From contig LWDH01000018.1 in the NCBI GenBank assembly GCA_002083395.1, forward strand, positions 1 through 45,208: a stretch of DNA of 45,208 bases. Direction: 5' to 3'. The stretch's first letter is position 1. Every line of letters starts with the position of its first letter. The position numbers and the translations under genes are program-made. This DNA comes from Proteobacteria bacterium SG_bin4 (GTDB lineage: Bacteria > Pseudomonadota > Gammaproteobacteria > Burkholderiales > Nitrosomonadaceae). Below, piece after piece: positions 8,295 through 17,675 of the stretch. The notes below the pieces were generated by a model, which did not search any database, was not told where the DNA came from, and saw only the letters and a program-made list of their open reading frames with translations.

Positions 8295-8678
8295 TCATTG
8301 CGGCGGCATGACGTAATCCGCCGTCAGCATTTCCAGCAGATGCCGGTTCGGGTCGCGAAAATACACGCCGCGCCCGCCGTGGTTGTGATTGATCGCCATA
8401 TCGTCGGCGCTGCCGGGACCGCTGCCGTACGGAATTTTTTCCGCCAGCAACCGCGCAAAAATCTCGTCGAATTCCCGCTCCGAGACTTTGAACGCATAGT
8501 GATGCGGCTCAAATTGCGTCTCGTTGTCGAAATCCAGGCACAGCGTGTCGTTAACGCGCACCACGATAAAGTGCGAAAATGCGCCGACATACTCAAAACC
8601 GAACACCCGGCTATAAAATTTCGCCGATTCGACTTTATCGAAACTAGGCACGATGGTGTGATTCAAGGTGATGGGCAT
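8295..8678 (-). CDS. VOC-family (glyoxalase/bleomycin resistance-like) protein
   Basis: A 127-aa protein with two beta-alpha-beta-beta-beta halves typical of the vicinal oxygen chelate superfamily: LNHTIVPSFDKVESAKFYSRVFGFE, then HHYAFKVSEREFDEIFARLLAEKI and the closing GRGVYFRDPNRHLLEMLT. Candidate metal ligands are His in the first strand, His in HHYAF and Glu in LLEM. The substrate cannot be told from sequence. The start is supported by AAGGAG seven bases upstream. It lies just downstream of selO on the same strand with a 36-base gap, so the two may be co-transcribed. Confidence 0.8.
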   Translation of the reverse strand: MPITLNHTIVPSFDKVESAKFYSRVFGFEYVGAFSHFIVVRVNDTLCLDFDNETQFEPHHYAFKVSEREFDEIFARLLAEKIPYGSGPGSADDMAINHNHGGRGVYFRDPNRHLLEMLTADYVMPPQ

Positions 8679-8714
8679 GGCTGTTCTCCTTTCTGACGGT
8701 GAAATGCGGCAGTA

Positions 8715-10202
8715 TTACGTCCCGCAAAACGTTTGATAAATCCGTTCCGACGGCGCGGGCGGGGTGCGGTAGTCGAAGTGCTCCGGTTTGTCTTCATACG
8801 GCTGCGCGAGCGCGGCGAGCAGGCGCTGCAACACGGTGTAATCGCCGTGTTCCGTTGCGGCTGTCAGTGCTTCCTCGACGCGGTGGTTACGCGGAATGAT
8901 GGCCGGATTGTTCGCTTGCATCAATTGCAATGATTCGGATGCCGGTTGCGGCTGACGCGCCAGCCGTTGCTGCCAGCGGCTATGCCATTCCATGAAACTG
9001 CCTTCGCGGAATATCGCATCTGGCGGCAATGCCGGTTCGGTCAGCGCGCGGAAGGTGTTGGTGTAATCGGTCTGGTGTTGAGTCATCCAGTCGAGCAGGC
9101 CGGCGATCAGCTCGCTGTCGCTTTCCTCTGCTGTGAATAATCCTAATTTCTTGCGCATGCCGCCGATCCAATGCGTTTGGTAAATGCCCGGAAATGCGTG
9201 GAGGCTTTCTTCCGCCATTGCCACGGCTTGTTCCTGCGACGGATCGAGCAGCGGCAGCAGCGTTTCGGCAAAGCGTGCGAGATTCCATTGCATCATCATC
9301 GGCTGGTGGCGATAGCGGTAACGGCCGTTCTGGTCGATCGAGCTGAACACGGTATCCGGGTTGTACGCATCCATGAAAGCGCACGGGCCGTAGTCGATGG
9401 TTTCGCCGCTGATGCTGGTGTTATCGGTGTTCATCACGCCGTGAATGAAACCCGCCAGCAGCCATTGGGCAACCAACGCCGCTTGCCGCTCGATGACGCG
9501 GTTTAACAGCGCATGATAAGGATTCTCGCTGGCCTGCAATTCCGGGTAATGACGCTGAATCGTATAATCCGCCAGAATCTTCACCGCTTCCTTGCCGCCG
9601 TGTCCGGCGGCGTACTCGAACGTGCCGACGCGGATATGGCTGGCGGCGACGCGGGTCAGCACCGCGCCGGGCAGCATCGTTTCGCGCCGCACCTGCTCGC
9701 CGGTCGTCACCACCGCCAGGCTGCGCGTCGACGGAATGCCGAGCGCGTGCATCGCTTCGCTGATGATGTATTCGCGCAGCATCGGCGCGAGCGCCGCGCG
9801 GCCGTCGCCGCGGCGGGAAAACGGCGTCTGCCCGGAGCCTTTGAGTTGGATGTCGACACGTCTGCCGTCGGGGGTCAAATGCTCGCCGAGCAGAATCGCG
9901 CGGCCGTCGCCGAGCATGTTGAAGTGGCCGAATTGATGCCCGGCGTAGGCTTGCGCGATCGGTTGCGCGCCGTCGGGCAGAACATTACCGGCAAACAAAG
10001 CTGCCGTTTCTTCGGCGGACAATGCGTGCAAATCCAAACCCAGCGATTCCGCCAGCGAGTGATTTAGCAGCACAGCCTGCGGCGCACGCACCGGCACCGG
10101 GCACAATTGCGCGTAAAAATAATCGGGCAGCCGCACGTAGCTATTGTCGAAGCGCCAGCCCACGTTAGCGGGGGTGTATTGCCTATCGGGTTTCAGAGCC
10201 AT
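8715..10202 (-). CDS. selO: Protein adenylyltransferase SelO (YdiU/UPF0061)
   Basis: A 495-aa pseudokinase-fold enzyme that transfers AMP from ATP to Ser, Thr or Tyr of proteins and is linked to redox homeostasis. Diagnostic segments are AQAYAGHQFGHFNMLGDGRAILLGE, VDIQLKGSGQTPFSRRGDGRAALAPMLREYI, GIPSTRSLAVV, and the active-site GVMNTDNTSISGETIDYGPCAFMD, whose Asp residues bind metal. The length equals that of bacterial homologues. The C-terminus ends FCGT: the Cys sits where eukaryotic SelO carries selenocysteine, so this is a Cys form. The start has no strong ribosome binding site. It is followed by the VOC gene. Confidence 0.93.
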   Translation of the reverse strand: MALKPDRQYTPANVGWRFDNSYVRLPDYFYAQLCPVPVRAPQAVLLNHSLAESLGLDLHALSAEETAALFAGNVLPDGAQPIAQAYAGHQFGHFNMLGDGRAILLGEHLTPDGRRVDIQLKGSGQTPFSRRGDGRAALAPMLREYIISEAMHALGIPSTRSLAVVTTGEQVRRETMLPGAVLTRVAASHIRVGTFEYAAGHGGKEAVKILADYTIQRHYPELQASENPYHALLNRVIERQAALVAQWLLAGFIHGVMNTDNTSISGETIDYGPCAFMDAYNPDTVFSSIDQNGRYRYRHQPMMMQWNLARFAETLLPLLDPSQEQAVAMAEESLHAFPGIYQTHWIGGMRKKLGLFTAEESDSELIAGLLDWMTQHQTDYTNTFRALTEPALPPDAIFREGSFMEWHSRWQQRLARQPQPASESLQLMQANNPAIIPRNHRVEEALTAATEHGDYTVLQRLLAALAQPYEDKPEHFDYRTPPAPSERIYQTFCGT

Positions 10203-10582
10203 GTCGCGATTTTTTCAGGGAAGCTTATAAATGAACGTATTGTAGGGGATTTAGTATCGGACATGCGTAAAAGGGATAGGTTTGGGTGAACTGTACGATC
10301 CAATTTTCATAAGAAACTCTGGAAAACTCGCATTTGTCATTCCGAACGCAATGAGGAATCTTTACTAATCAATGTGGTAGATTTCTCGCGTTTGCTCGAA
10401 ATGACACTTGTTTAGGGTTTCTTATATATCGAAGCCGATGACAATTTGTTTGCAAAAAAAGTTGTTTCATCACCAGTGCGTGTTGGGCTTTCTTTGACAG
10501 CTCATCATGCTGGTGCTCAAGCTCACAGGTGACGATGAAATGTAGCGGAATTGTCGTCCGATAGAGCACCTCGTTCGATTTT
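10203..10582. other. Intergenic region with palindromic repeat, otherwise empty
   Basis: About 380 bases between selO and the DUF262 gene. Apart from the inverted repeat at 10335-10406 I see no credible gene or terminator. The short minus-strand frame at 10369-10641 runs through the repeat and into the next gene. Confidence 0.4.
10335..10406. repeat. Palindromic dispersed element (TGTCATTCCGA...TCGAAATGACA)
   Basis: A 72-base imperfect inverted repeat: the left arm begins TGTCATTCCGA and continues to ATGAGGAATCT at 10361; the right arm is AGATTTCTCGCG to CGAAATGACA (10379-10406). Elements with these ends are scattered through many bacterial genomes as non-coding palindromes. It is a single copy in this window. 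Confidence 0.6.
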
Positions 10583-12286
10583 TCATGGTGAGGGGGCTTT
10601 GTCAGCAAAAAGCGCATTGAACTCTTCTTCTTTGATCCCAAATAAGTCAGAGGCTTTTGTACGAATTTTCATGCTTCGTCTTTCAATCATTGATTCGAAT
10701 TGACCCGGGTTGATGTCTTCCCATTGCAGAAGACGTTCTTCAAGGTCTTTGTCTGAATAAGGGGCAATATTTCTTCCGGGGTTTCTGAACCAGTCATGAG
10801 GATCTTTGTCGAGTTTATTCAGATTGTCGTTACCACGCAAGAAATAGAAGTTAGCGTAATGATTGACCATCTCATATGAATAGCCTGCTTTTTCGAGCTT
10901 CGACTTGGGAAAAATATGATCGCGTTGCAGTTCTTCCGGATTCTTATCTAGGGTAATTCCTCCATGTGTAATGTTGAGCGCAAGATCAAGGTGCCGTCGG
11001 AGAAGATCATCTAATGACTTGATTCCGTATTCGCGTTTAATCAAAGCAACCAAGTCATCGAGTGGAAATGATTTGGCACTTGCAACTTTATTCTTTGCGA
11101 ATGCACCCATTCTAGCCTCAGCACCGCTAAATATTCCACTCATGACGGAAAGATAAACTCCTATCACGATTTTTCGTCTATCTTCATGGGTTACAGCTTC
11201 TTGCTTGGAAAGAAATAGTACAAACGGAAGAAGTGCGTTATGGCCACCTCTGAAAAATCGCTCAGAGTAAATGCGACAGTTATCCGTGAGGATACACCCA
11301 AGAAGCTCCCAAGCTTTCTTGACAGTCGATATGTATGATGGGAGACGGGAAGCCAGTTGTTCAACCTGTTTACGATCATTAACTAATTTGTCAAAACGTG
11401 TTTCTGCTCCATCGGACAACAATAGGCTCTTCAGGATGTCATCACGTGTGAAGGCAAACGGACGACTCTCGTTGATGTCCCGAACCAATTTCTGGAGCTC
11501 AGGCTGAATATCATTCCATTTAAGATCAAGCAGGCTCATCAGAAGATCGGATTTTTGGAGAACTAAGCCGCCTGAATTCACACGAACAAATATTTCGAGA
11601 ATTTCCTCAGTAGGGGTTACATGAGATGGGTCTTCATCGACTGTTATAACCTGCAAGGATTTTGAGTTACCCAAGATTGTTGCACAACGGATGAAAATAT
11701 CAGTGATCCGTTCGGATTCGTAATCGGTAAGTTTCAATTCCTGGGCTTTTTTGTGTGCCGTAGACGCAGCATGTACTGGGTTGATCCTTATCAGTTCCTG
11801 GATTGGAACATAGTGACGTCGTGGTTTTCCGTTCGTATTGGTCAGCGAGGTGGCCTCAGCAGTTGTCAGGAACTGGCAATCGTAATACTCATTACCGGGA
11901 TCTTTACCTTCAGTGCTTCCGCTGAGTACATCGATAAACAATCTCTTATGATTGTATGTCCCTTTAAATGCCGCAAAAAGACTGGTCAGCCTTTGCTGTC
12001 CATCCAATACCAAGTATTTGTTGTTTGTATCCGTTATTGTTTCAAAGTTAAAAACTTCTGCAATCTCGGTATCCACATCACGTGGGAGTCGCCTAAATCG
12101 TTGAATCGTAGATGTTCTCCATAGCATGACGGCCCCAATCGGGAATCCGCGAAGAAGACTGTCAACCAAGCGGTATATGCGATCCTCTTTCCAAACAAAT
12201 GGTCTTTGCATGGCGGGTAAAACAATTTCGTCACGTTCTACTTGAGATAAGAGACCAAATAATGTGGGATCAAGCATAGTGATCAT
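10583..12286 (-). CDS. DUF262 and HNH-type domain protein (GmrSD-like, probable defence)
   Basis: A 567-aa protein. The N-terminal DUF262 (ParB/Srx-like NTPase, GmrS) domain covers about 1-260: LPAMQRPFVWKEDRIYRLVDSLLRG, YLVLDGQQRLTSLFA and IFVRVNSGGLVLQKSDLLMSL. The C-terminal part holds an HNH/DUF1524-like nuclease core, LQRDHIFPKSKL, followed by NFYFLRGNDNLNKLDKD. Such fusions include type IV restriction enzymes that attack modified phage DNA; the target here is unknown. GC content is lower than in its neighbours and no partner gene is adjacent, which suggests horizontal acquisition as a single gene. Start alternatives are 12286 and 12277; AGAGG lies upstream of both. Confidence 0.82.
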   Translation of the reverse strand: MITMLDPTLFGLLSQVERDEIVLPAMQRPFVWKEDRIYRLVDSLLRGFPIGAVMLWRTSTIQRFRRLPRDVDTEIAEVFNFETITDTNNKYLVLDGQQRLTSLFAAFKGTYNHKRLFIDVLSGSTEGKDPGNEYYDCQFLTTAEATSLTNTNGKPRRHYVPIQELIRINPVHAASTAHKKAQELKLTDYESERITDIFIRCATILGNSKSLQVITVDEDPSHVTPTEEILEIFVRVNSGGLVLQKSDLLMSLLDLKWNDIQPELQKLVRDINESRPFAFTRDDILKSLLLSDGAETRFDKLVNDRKQVEQLASRLPSYISTVKKAWELLGCILTDNCRIYSERFFRGGHNALLPFVLFLSKQEAVTHEDRRKIVIGVYLSVMSGIFSGAEARMGAFAKNKVASAKSFPLDDLVALIKREYGIKSLDDLLRRHLDLALNITHGGITLDKNPEELQRDHIFPKSKLEKAGYSYEMVNHYANFYFLRGNDNLNKLDKDPHDWFRNPGRNIAPYSDKDLEERLLQWEDINPGQFESMIERRSMKIRTKASDLFGIKEEEFNALFADKAPSP

Positions 12287-12494
12287 ATCCTCTCTTTTAA
12301 ATCAAACTTAATATATGAGACATTATTGTCCAATAATCTTGTGTGTAATGCTGGATAGTACTAATCATAATTAATTCTCATCATCTGTTTCAGTATAAAT
12401 TAGAAAAATGAATAAGACGATTGATGGAGACACATCACCAATCGAGTCAACTTCATAATCCGGCTCCCGGTGGGTGATGAGTCAATAGTCCGGA

Positions 12495-13646
12495 TTATCG
12501 CTTGCTAAACACAGCGAGCGTCTCGACATGCGACGTATGCGGAAACAGATCGGCGAGCTGGATGTCGTCGATGGTCCAGCCGTGCTGGCTGAAGAACCAG
12601 GCGTCGCGCGCGAAGGTTTCGGGATTGCAGGAGATGTAGTAAATCGCTTGCAATGCTTTAAAACACTCGAAAAATCCCTGATGTTTTTTTAACCCGGCGC
12701 GTGGCGGGTCGAGTATCAGGATTTGCGCATCGTCGGCTTGCGGTTGCAGTTGCTTCCAGATGCGCGGATCGTATAGATCGGCGATTCGCGGTTTCACTTT
12801 GGGAAGATGCCTGGCTTTCAGTTGCTCGATCGCGGCGGTGTCGGCTTCGTACGCCAGCACTTCGGTGCAGTTCGATGCGGCGATGATCGACGTGAAATTG
12901 CCGGAGCCGCAGAACAGTTCCACCGCTTTGGCCGCAAGCGGGCGGGCGGCGAGTTTTTCTTCGAGCCAATTTTGCATCCATTCGCTTTGCGCGGTATTGC
13001 CTTGTTTGAAAGGGCGCTTGCGGTCGATGGCGATTTCCTGCGGCTGCAAGCCGTCGTCCAGATCGATAAAATGCCACGGTTGCGTCAAGCCATCTTGCCA
13101 TTGCGGATTCGGCAATTGTTGTTGCACCGATTTCAGCAATGCGCGGCAAGCATCGTTGAGCACCAGGCAATCCTCGATCGGTGCGATTTGATGTGAGTCC
13201 TCGGAGACGAAGCCGAGCTGCACGCCGTCGGTTTTGATTTGGCAGCGGTTGCGGTAGCCCAATTGCTGCGGCGATGGATGGACGTGACTGATCGCCAGTT
13301 GCGCGGTGTCGAAACCAACGCGCCGCATCGCATAAACCACGCGGTTGCGTTTTTGTTCGAGCTGGCTTGTATAATCAGCAATCATCCACGGGCAACCGGT
13401 GCAGGCATGATCTTCCGCCGTGACATAGCGGCAAGGCGGTGTTTGCCGCTGATCGGATGGTTGCAGCAGCCGGACGAGTTTGGCGTAGGCGAATTTTTTA
13501 TTGTTGAGCGGTTTGTCGATCACTTCGAATTCGCCGTGATCGCCCGGCCAGGCGCCATAGACGAAATACGACACGTTGTTCTGGGTATTTTTGACCACCC
13601 CGAGGCCCTTTTGCGACAAATGAGAAATGGTACCGGTAAATTTCAT
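12495..13646 (-). CDS. RNA (uracil-5-)-methyltransferase, TrmA/RlmD family
   Basis: A 383-aa class I SAM-dependent RNA methyltransferase. The N-terminal TRAM-like beta-barrel (GTISHLSQKGLGVV) is followed by the iron-sulphur cysteines of this family (CRYVTAEDHACTGCPW, and a later Cys in EDCLVLND). The catalytic part shows FKQGNTAQSEWM, the SAM loop ELFCGSGNFT, the DPPRAGL motif, and SCNPETFARD, whose Cys is the nucleophile that attacks C6 of uracil. The Fe-S motif points to an RlmD/RumA-like enzyme acting on 23S rRNA rather than tRNA-specific TrmA, but the protein is shorter than RlmD (about 430), so the target is left open. It is divergent from msrB with 44 bases between starts. Confidence 0.83.
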   Translation of the reverse strand: MKFTGTISHLSQKGLGVVKNTQNNVSYFVYGAWPGDHGEFEVIDKPLNNKKFAYAKLVRLLQPSDQRQTPPCRYVTAEDHACTGCPWMIADYTSQLEQKRNRVVYAMRRVGFDTAQLAISHVHPSPQQLGYRNRCQIKTDGVQLGFVSEDSHQIAPIEDCLVLNDACRALLKSVQQQLPNPQWQDGLTQPWHFIDLDDGLQPQEIAIDRKRPFKQGNTAQSEWMQNWLEEKLAARPLAAKAVELFCGSGNFTSIIAASNCTEVLAYEADTAAIEQLKARHLPKVKPRIADLYDPRIWKQLQPQADDAQILILDPPRAGLKKHQGFFECFKALQAIYYISCNPETFARDAWFFSQHGWTIDDIQLADLFPHTSHVETLAVFSKR

Positions 13647-13690
13647 GATTAATTTTTAGAGACGCCCTTATCTGTTATGGAAACAATACA

Positions 13691-14161
<471 letters not shown>

Positions 14162-14170
14162 GCGGCATCG

Positions 14171-15592
14171 ATGAGCGGCGAACCCACAGCGTTCGAGGAA
14201 TTTTCCGGCGTACAGCCGCTGCCATCCTTTTGGCAAGCGGCGCTTTGTTTCGGCGGCGTGTTGTTGTTGATCGCCTTTGGTTTGTTTGCATTTCACGCCA
14301 GTTTGCACGCATTGATCTTTTTGGCGCTGGTTTGGGCCGGATTGCACGCGCGCGGTCTGGGGCTTTCGTTTGCCGCCATCCGCGGCATGATGAACGACGG
14401 CATCACCAAAGCGTTGCCGGCGATTTATATTTTTATGCTGATCGGCATGGTGATCGCCAGCTTTATGCACAGCGGCACCATCGCGACCTTGTTGTATCTC
14501 GGTCTGGATTGGCTTACTCCCGGCATGTTCTTAGCGACTGGATTCGTGTTATGCAGCTTGATGTCGGTCGCAACCGGCACGTCCTGGGGTACCACCGCCA
14601 CCATCGGCGTGGTGTTGATCGGTATCGGCGATGCGATGGGGATTCCGTTGCCGCTGGTGGCGGGGATGATCGTCTCCGGCGCGACGTTCGGCGACAAGTT
14701 ATCGCCGATATCGGATACCACCAACCTCGCGGCAATGAGCGCGGGAACGAATCTGTACCGGCATATCGGTTCGATGCTGTATACCACATTGCCGACTTTC
14801 GTCATCGTACTGATTATTTTCGCCGTGTGGGGCTTGCAATACGGCGGGAATCAGTTGCCCGGCGAGCATTTGACCGAGATCCGCAATGCTTTGGCGGATT
14901 CTTACCGGCTGGACGGGTGGATTACGCTGCTGCCGCTGGTATTGATGTTCGGCCTGAGCATCCGGCGCTACGCCGCCGAAGTCAGCATGTCGTGCAGCAT
15001 CCTGCTGGCATTGGCGATTGCCATCGGCTATCAGGGCAAAGATGGCATCGACGCGCTCAATGCGCTGTGGCTGAATTCGCCCGGCCAGACCGGCATCGCC
15101 AGTATCGACGAATTGCTCGGACGCGGCGGCTTGTACAGCATGGCCTGGACGTTGTTGTTATCGATCATGGCACTGGCGCTTGGCGGCATTTTGCACCACG
15201 CCGGGTTTCTGCGGGTGCTGCTGCTGCGTTTGATCGCCGCGATCCACCGTAGCAGCACCTTGATCGCCGCGACCATTGCATCCGGCTTGGCCGGTAACCT
15301 GGCGATGGGCGAAGCGTATATCTCGATTATCCTGAATTGCCAACTGTTTAAGGATCCCTACCGCGAAAAAGACCTGGACCCGGCGGTGTTATCGCGCTCG
15401 GTCGAGGAAGGCTCGACGCTGACCACTGGCTTGATCCCGTGGACTACCGCCGGGACGTTCTACGCCGCGACCTTGGGTGTGCCGACGCTTGATTACGCGC
15501 TGTACGCCTTGTTGAATGTGCTGAATCCGTTCGTTTCCATTACGATGGCGGTTCTGGGGGTGGGGCTGTTGCGGATGCGGCCTAAGCTCTAA
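14171..15592 (+). CDS. nhaC: Na+/H+ antiporter, NhaC family
   Basis: A 473-aa inner-membrane protein with about 11-12 hydrophobic segments. Landmarks of the NhaC family are SVATGTSWGTTATIGVVLIGIG, GATFGDKLSPISDTTNLAAM and, in the second half, GNLAMGEAYISIILN with EEGSTLTTGLIPWTTAGTFYAATLGV. It exchanges cytoplasmic Na+ for H+ to control pH and sodium load, which fits a cell that also imports bicarbonate with Na+. The start at 14171 has AGGCGG upstream and is nine bases from the msrB stop, so the pair is probably one transcript. Confidence 0.87.
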   Translation: MSGEPTAFEEFSGVQPLPSFWQAALCFGGVLLLIAFGLFAFHASLHALIFLALVWAGLHARGLGLSFAAIRGMMNDGITKALPAIYIFMLIGMVIASFMHSGTIATLLYLGLDWLTPGMFLATGFVLCSLMSVATGTSWGTTATIGVVLIGIGDAMGIPLPLVAGMIVSGATFGDKLSPISDTTNLAAMSAGTNLYRHIGSMLYTTLPTFVIVLIIFAVWGLQYGGNQLPGEHLTEIRNALADSYRLDGWITLLPLVLMFGLSIRRYAAEVSMSCSILLALAIAIGYQGKDGIDALNALWLNSPGQTGIASIDELLGRGGLYSMAWTLLLSIMALALGGILHHAGFLRVLLLRLIAAIHRSSTLIAATIASGLAGNLAMGEAYISIILNCQLFKDPYREKDLDPAVLSRSVEEGSTLTTGLIPWTTAGTFYAATLGVPTLDYALYALLNVLNPFVSITMAVLGVGLLRMRPKL

Positions 15593-15727
15593 AATTATTA
15601 ATGCTTATTTCAGTTGTGCGATTGAATGACACTTGGCCGCAAAGAACTAAAAATAGTCAGGTCGCAGATAGAGAATAAATAGAAATTAAGTTATTGATTA
15701 TAGAACTATTATCAATTTATCCATGCC

Positions 15728-15767
15728 ACAATAGTTCATTTCCATAATGAGACTATTGTTATATACT
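15728..15767 (+). promoter_or_regulatory. Candidate promoter with overlapping inverted repeat
   Basis: TTTCCA (15739-15744) and TATACT (15762-15767) with a 17-base spacer form a plausible sigma-70 promoter about 90 bases ahead of the PEP-CTERM gene. It is bracketed by a perfect inverted repeat, ACAATAGT (15728-15735) and ACTATTGT (15752-15759), which could be an operator. Confidence 0.45.
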
Positions 15768-15857
15768 GGCAGCGGTTATACATAGATTTTTCAGTACACG
15801 AATTGAGAATCGGCGATAACCACAGTTGTATTCCTTAATTATTACAGGATATTAAAA

Positions 15858-16466
15858 ATGAATAAATTCACCCGTCAATTGAAACTTTCACTTGCGGCAC
15901 TGGCAGCTTGTGGCATTGCAAGCTCGGCATCCGCAGCTACTACGATCGACTTTGATAGTACACCTACCGGTACCTACTCTTTACTAACCTTTGGTTCCGT
16001 AAACATCACATTCCTTGCAGGTGACGGTACTTTTAGAGTAAGCAACGATACTCCGGATCTGCCGGTGAGTGGTCATTCCCTCATAAGTTATTTTACGAAT
16101 CCAGGCACAGGTTCTTTCCAAGCCACTTTTTCGGGAGGCGCAAGTAGCGTGAGTATCGACGTTTCCGATTATAGTCCATCCGATGAGGACGAGCCTTCCT
16201 TATATGCGTACGACTCCGTCGGAACATTATTGGACAGCGATAGCATCTTCATACCTGGCGGCGGTCCTGGCGGTACCTTGACGGTATCGAGTTTAACTCC
16301 AATTGCCTATGTTCAATGGAACGAAGTAGGTTCCTTCGCAGGTGCGGTGTATTGGGATAATCTGGTATATGCGCCGGTTCCGGAACCTGAAACCTATGCT
16401 ATGTTGCTGGCAGGTTTAGGATTGTTGGGTTTTGCTGCACGCCGCAGAAAAGAATCGGCTGTATAA
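15858..16466 (+). CDS. PEP-CTERM sorting domain protein
   Basis: A 202-aa exported protein. The signal peptide spans about residues 1-26 (KLSLAALAACGIASSASAAT). A beta-rich Ser/Thr/Gly body follows, and the C-terminal exosortase signal is VPEPETYAMLLAGLGLLGFAARRRKE: PEP motif, membrane helix, Arg-rich tail. Such proteins are cleaved by an EpsH-type exosortase and linked to surface exopolysaccharide. The body contains VYWDNLVYAP and resembles carbohydrate-binding-type secreted proteins, but I cannot name a fold. It stands alone, with its own candidate promoter and a terminator. Confidence 0.88.
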   Translation: MNKFTRQLKLSLAALAACGIASSASAATTIDFDSTPTGTYSLLTFGSVNITFLAGDGTFRVSNDTPDLPVSGHSLISYFTNPGTGSFQATFSGGASSVSIDVSDYSPSDEDEPSLYAYDSVGTLLDSDSIFIPGGGPGGTLTVSSLTPIAYVQWNEVGSFAGAVYWDNLVYAPVPEPETYAMLLAGLGLLGFAARRRKESAV

Positions 16467-16490
16467 TAAACATTGGTTCTTTCATCCAAA

Positions 16491-16518
16491 ACGGGAGCAT
16501 GGGCTCCCGTTTTTTTTA
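16491..16518 (+). terminator. Rho-independent terminator after PEP-CTERM gene
   Basis: An 8-bp GC-rich stem (ACGGGAGC / GCTCCCGT) with a short loop, followed by a run of T. It lies about 25 bases past the stop of the PEP-CTERM gene. Confidence 0.85.
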
Positions 16519-16588
16519 CTTTTTGTGATGGCTTCAATGGAAGCTGCAATAAGTTTGATTCAGAAGCTCAAATCTAAGTAAACATTCA

Positions 16589-16999
16589 ATGGTGCTGACG
16601 ATGCAAAATAGACTCGATCAACGCAATACATGGAGAAATCTATTGATATGGATTTCCGCTCTTGGCGGCGGTTTTTTATTGTCGTTTCTTGGTTTCGGAT
16701 TATTGTGGAGTGGCATCTCCTGGGCTATTCAAATGGTTCTGGCGTTGCTGTTTTTCACCGCGGTGTCCTACGGGCTTTCGCGCTGGAGTCATGGTGCGAT
16801 CCTGCCGGAAGTGCTGCTGGTAATCGGCGCTTTGCCGCTTGGGTTGCTGATGATGCAATTCCGCGATACTAACGGATCGCATTTGCTGCCGGTGCTGGTT
16901 GTTCTGAGCTGGTTGCTCGGGATAGCGGCTGGTTATTTCTGGGGTAAATGGTCGCGAGGCGCTCAAACTGGCGTTTCGCAGGATAACGCTTCCGCTTGA
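16589..16999 (+). CDS. Small integral membrane protein, unknown function
   Basis: A protein of up to 136 aa with four predicted membrane helices (NLLIWISALGGGFLLSFLG, SWAIQMVLALLFFTAVSYG, EVLLVIGALPLGLLMM, LLPVLVVLSWLLGIAAGYFWG) and a polar C-terminal tail. I do not recognise the family. ATG 16601 (MQNRLDQRN) is an alternative start and has GGTG upstream; 16589 has nothing convincing. The next gene, a membrane methyltransferase, starts nine bases after the stop, so they are probably co-transcribed. Confidence 0.65.
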   Translation: MVLTMQNRLDQRNTWRNLLIWISALGGGFLLSFLGFGLLWSGISWAIQMVLALLFFTAVSYGLSRWSHGAILPEVLLVIGALPLGLLMMQFRDTNGSHLLPVLVVLSWLLGIAAGYFWGKWSRGAQTGVSQDNASA

Positions 17000-17007
17000 G
17001 GAATACC

Positions 17008-17469
17008 ATGTATCGTCTTGAATTGAAAATTCCTCCGGCTGTGTTGGTGATGATTTTTGCCGGATTGATGTGGGTTGCCGCGGAATTTGCGCCCTGGGCG
17101 GCAGTGGCAATTCCGGGCAAGGAATGGATTGCATTGGCGTTATGGCTGGCAGGATTTGGATTGATCGCGTGCGGAATAGCAACGTTTATCGCAGTGCGGA
17201 CAACCGCCAATCCGTTCACGCCGGAACAATCGTCTGCGCTGGTCACGCACGGTGTTTACCGGTTCAGCCGTAACCCGATGTATGCCGGTTTTCTGTTGCT
17301 GCTGGCGGCATGGAATGTGTATTTGGAGAGCGGCTTGCCGCTGCTGTTGCTACCGTTGTTCGTGTGGTACTTGAACCGGTTTCAGATCATCCCGGAAGAA
17401 AACGTGCTGCTATCGAAATTCGGCGAGGATTACGCCAACTATTTGAAGACTGTGCGCCGTTGGCTATAA
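17008..17469 (+). CDS. Isoprenylcysteine carboxyl methyltransferase (ICMT/PEMT)-family protein
   Basis: A 153-aa membrane protein. The C-terminal half has the family signature: THGVYRFSRNPMYAGFLLLLAAW, then FQIIPEENVLLSKFGEDYANYLKTVRRWL. In the family the Arg-Asn-Pro-x-Tyr and the two Glu residues bind SAM and the substrate head group. Bacterial members methylate unknown small lipids or isoprenoid-like substrates. ATG 17008 is chosen because GAGG lies six bases upstream, although the frame is open to a TTG at 16996. It follows the four-helix membrane protein gene. Confidence 0.82.
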   Translation: MYRLELKIPPAVLVMIFAGLMWVAAEFAPWAAVAIPGKEWIALALWLAGFGLIACGIATFIAVRTTANPFTPEQSSALVTHGVYRFSRNPMYAGFLLLLAAWNVYLESGLPLLLLPLFVWYLNRFQIIPEENVLLSKFGEDYANYLKTVRRWL

Positions 17470-17675
17470 AAGCGACGGACATGCCGCATCAGGCATGATG
17501 CCATCATCCATCAAAATAATCCTTTGTTCAAACAATTAACCGCAGGTAGGACAAAAATTATCTAAACCTCCGTGGCCGATCGTTCGAAATAGTCGTGCTG
17601 GTTTCTTACAGCAAAGGGTAAAAGTCGCTCGTTGTTTGAATGACTTTTTTCGAGAAACTTTTTCGGAGATTAAGC

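Noticed and set aside
15593..15857. Sigma-54 promoter for the PEP-CTERM gene
   Set aside because: I looked for a GG-N10-GC type -24/-12 element because PEP-CTERM genes can be PrsR-controlled, but found no match.
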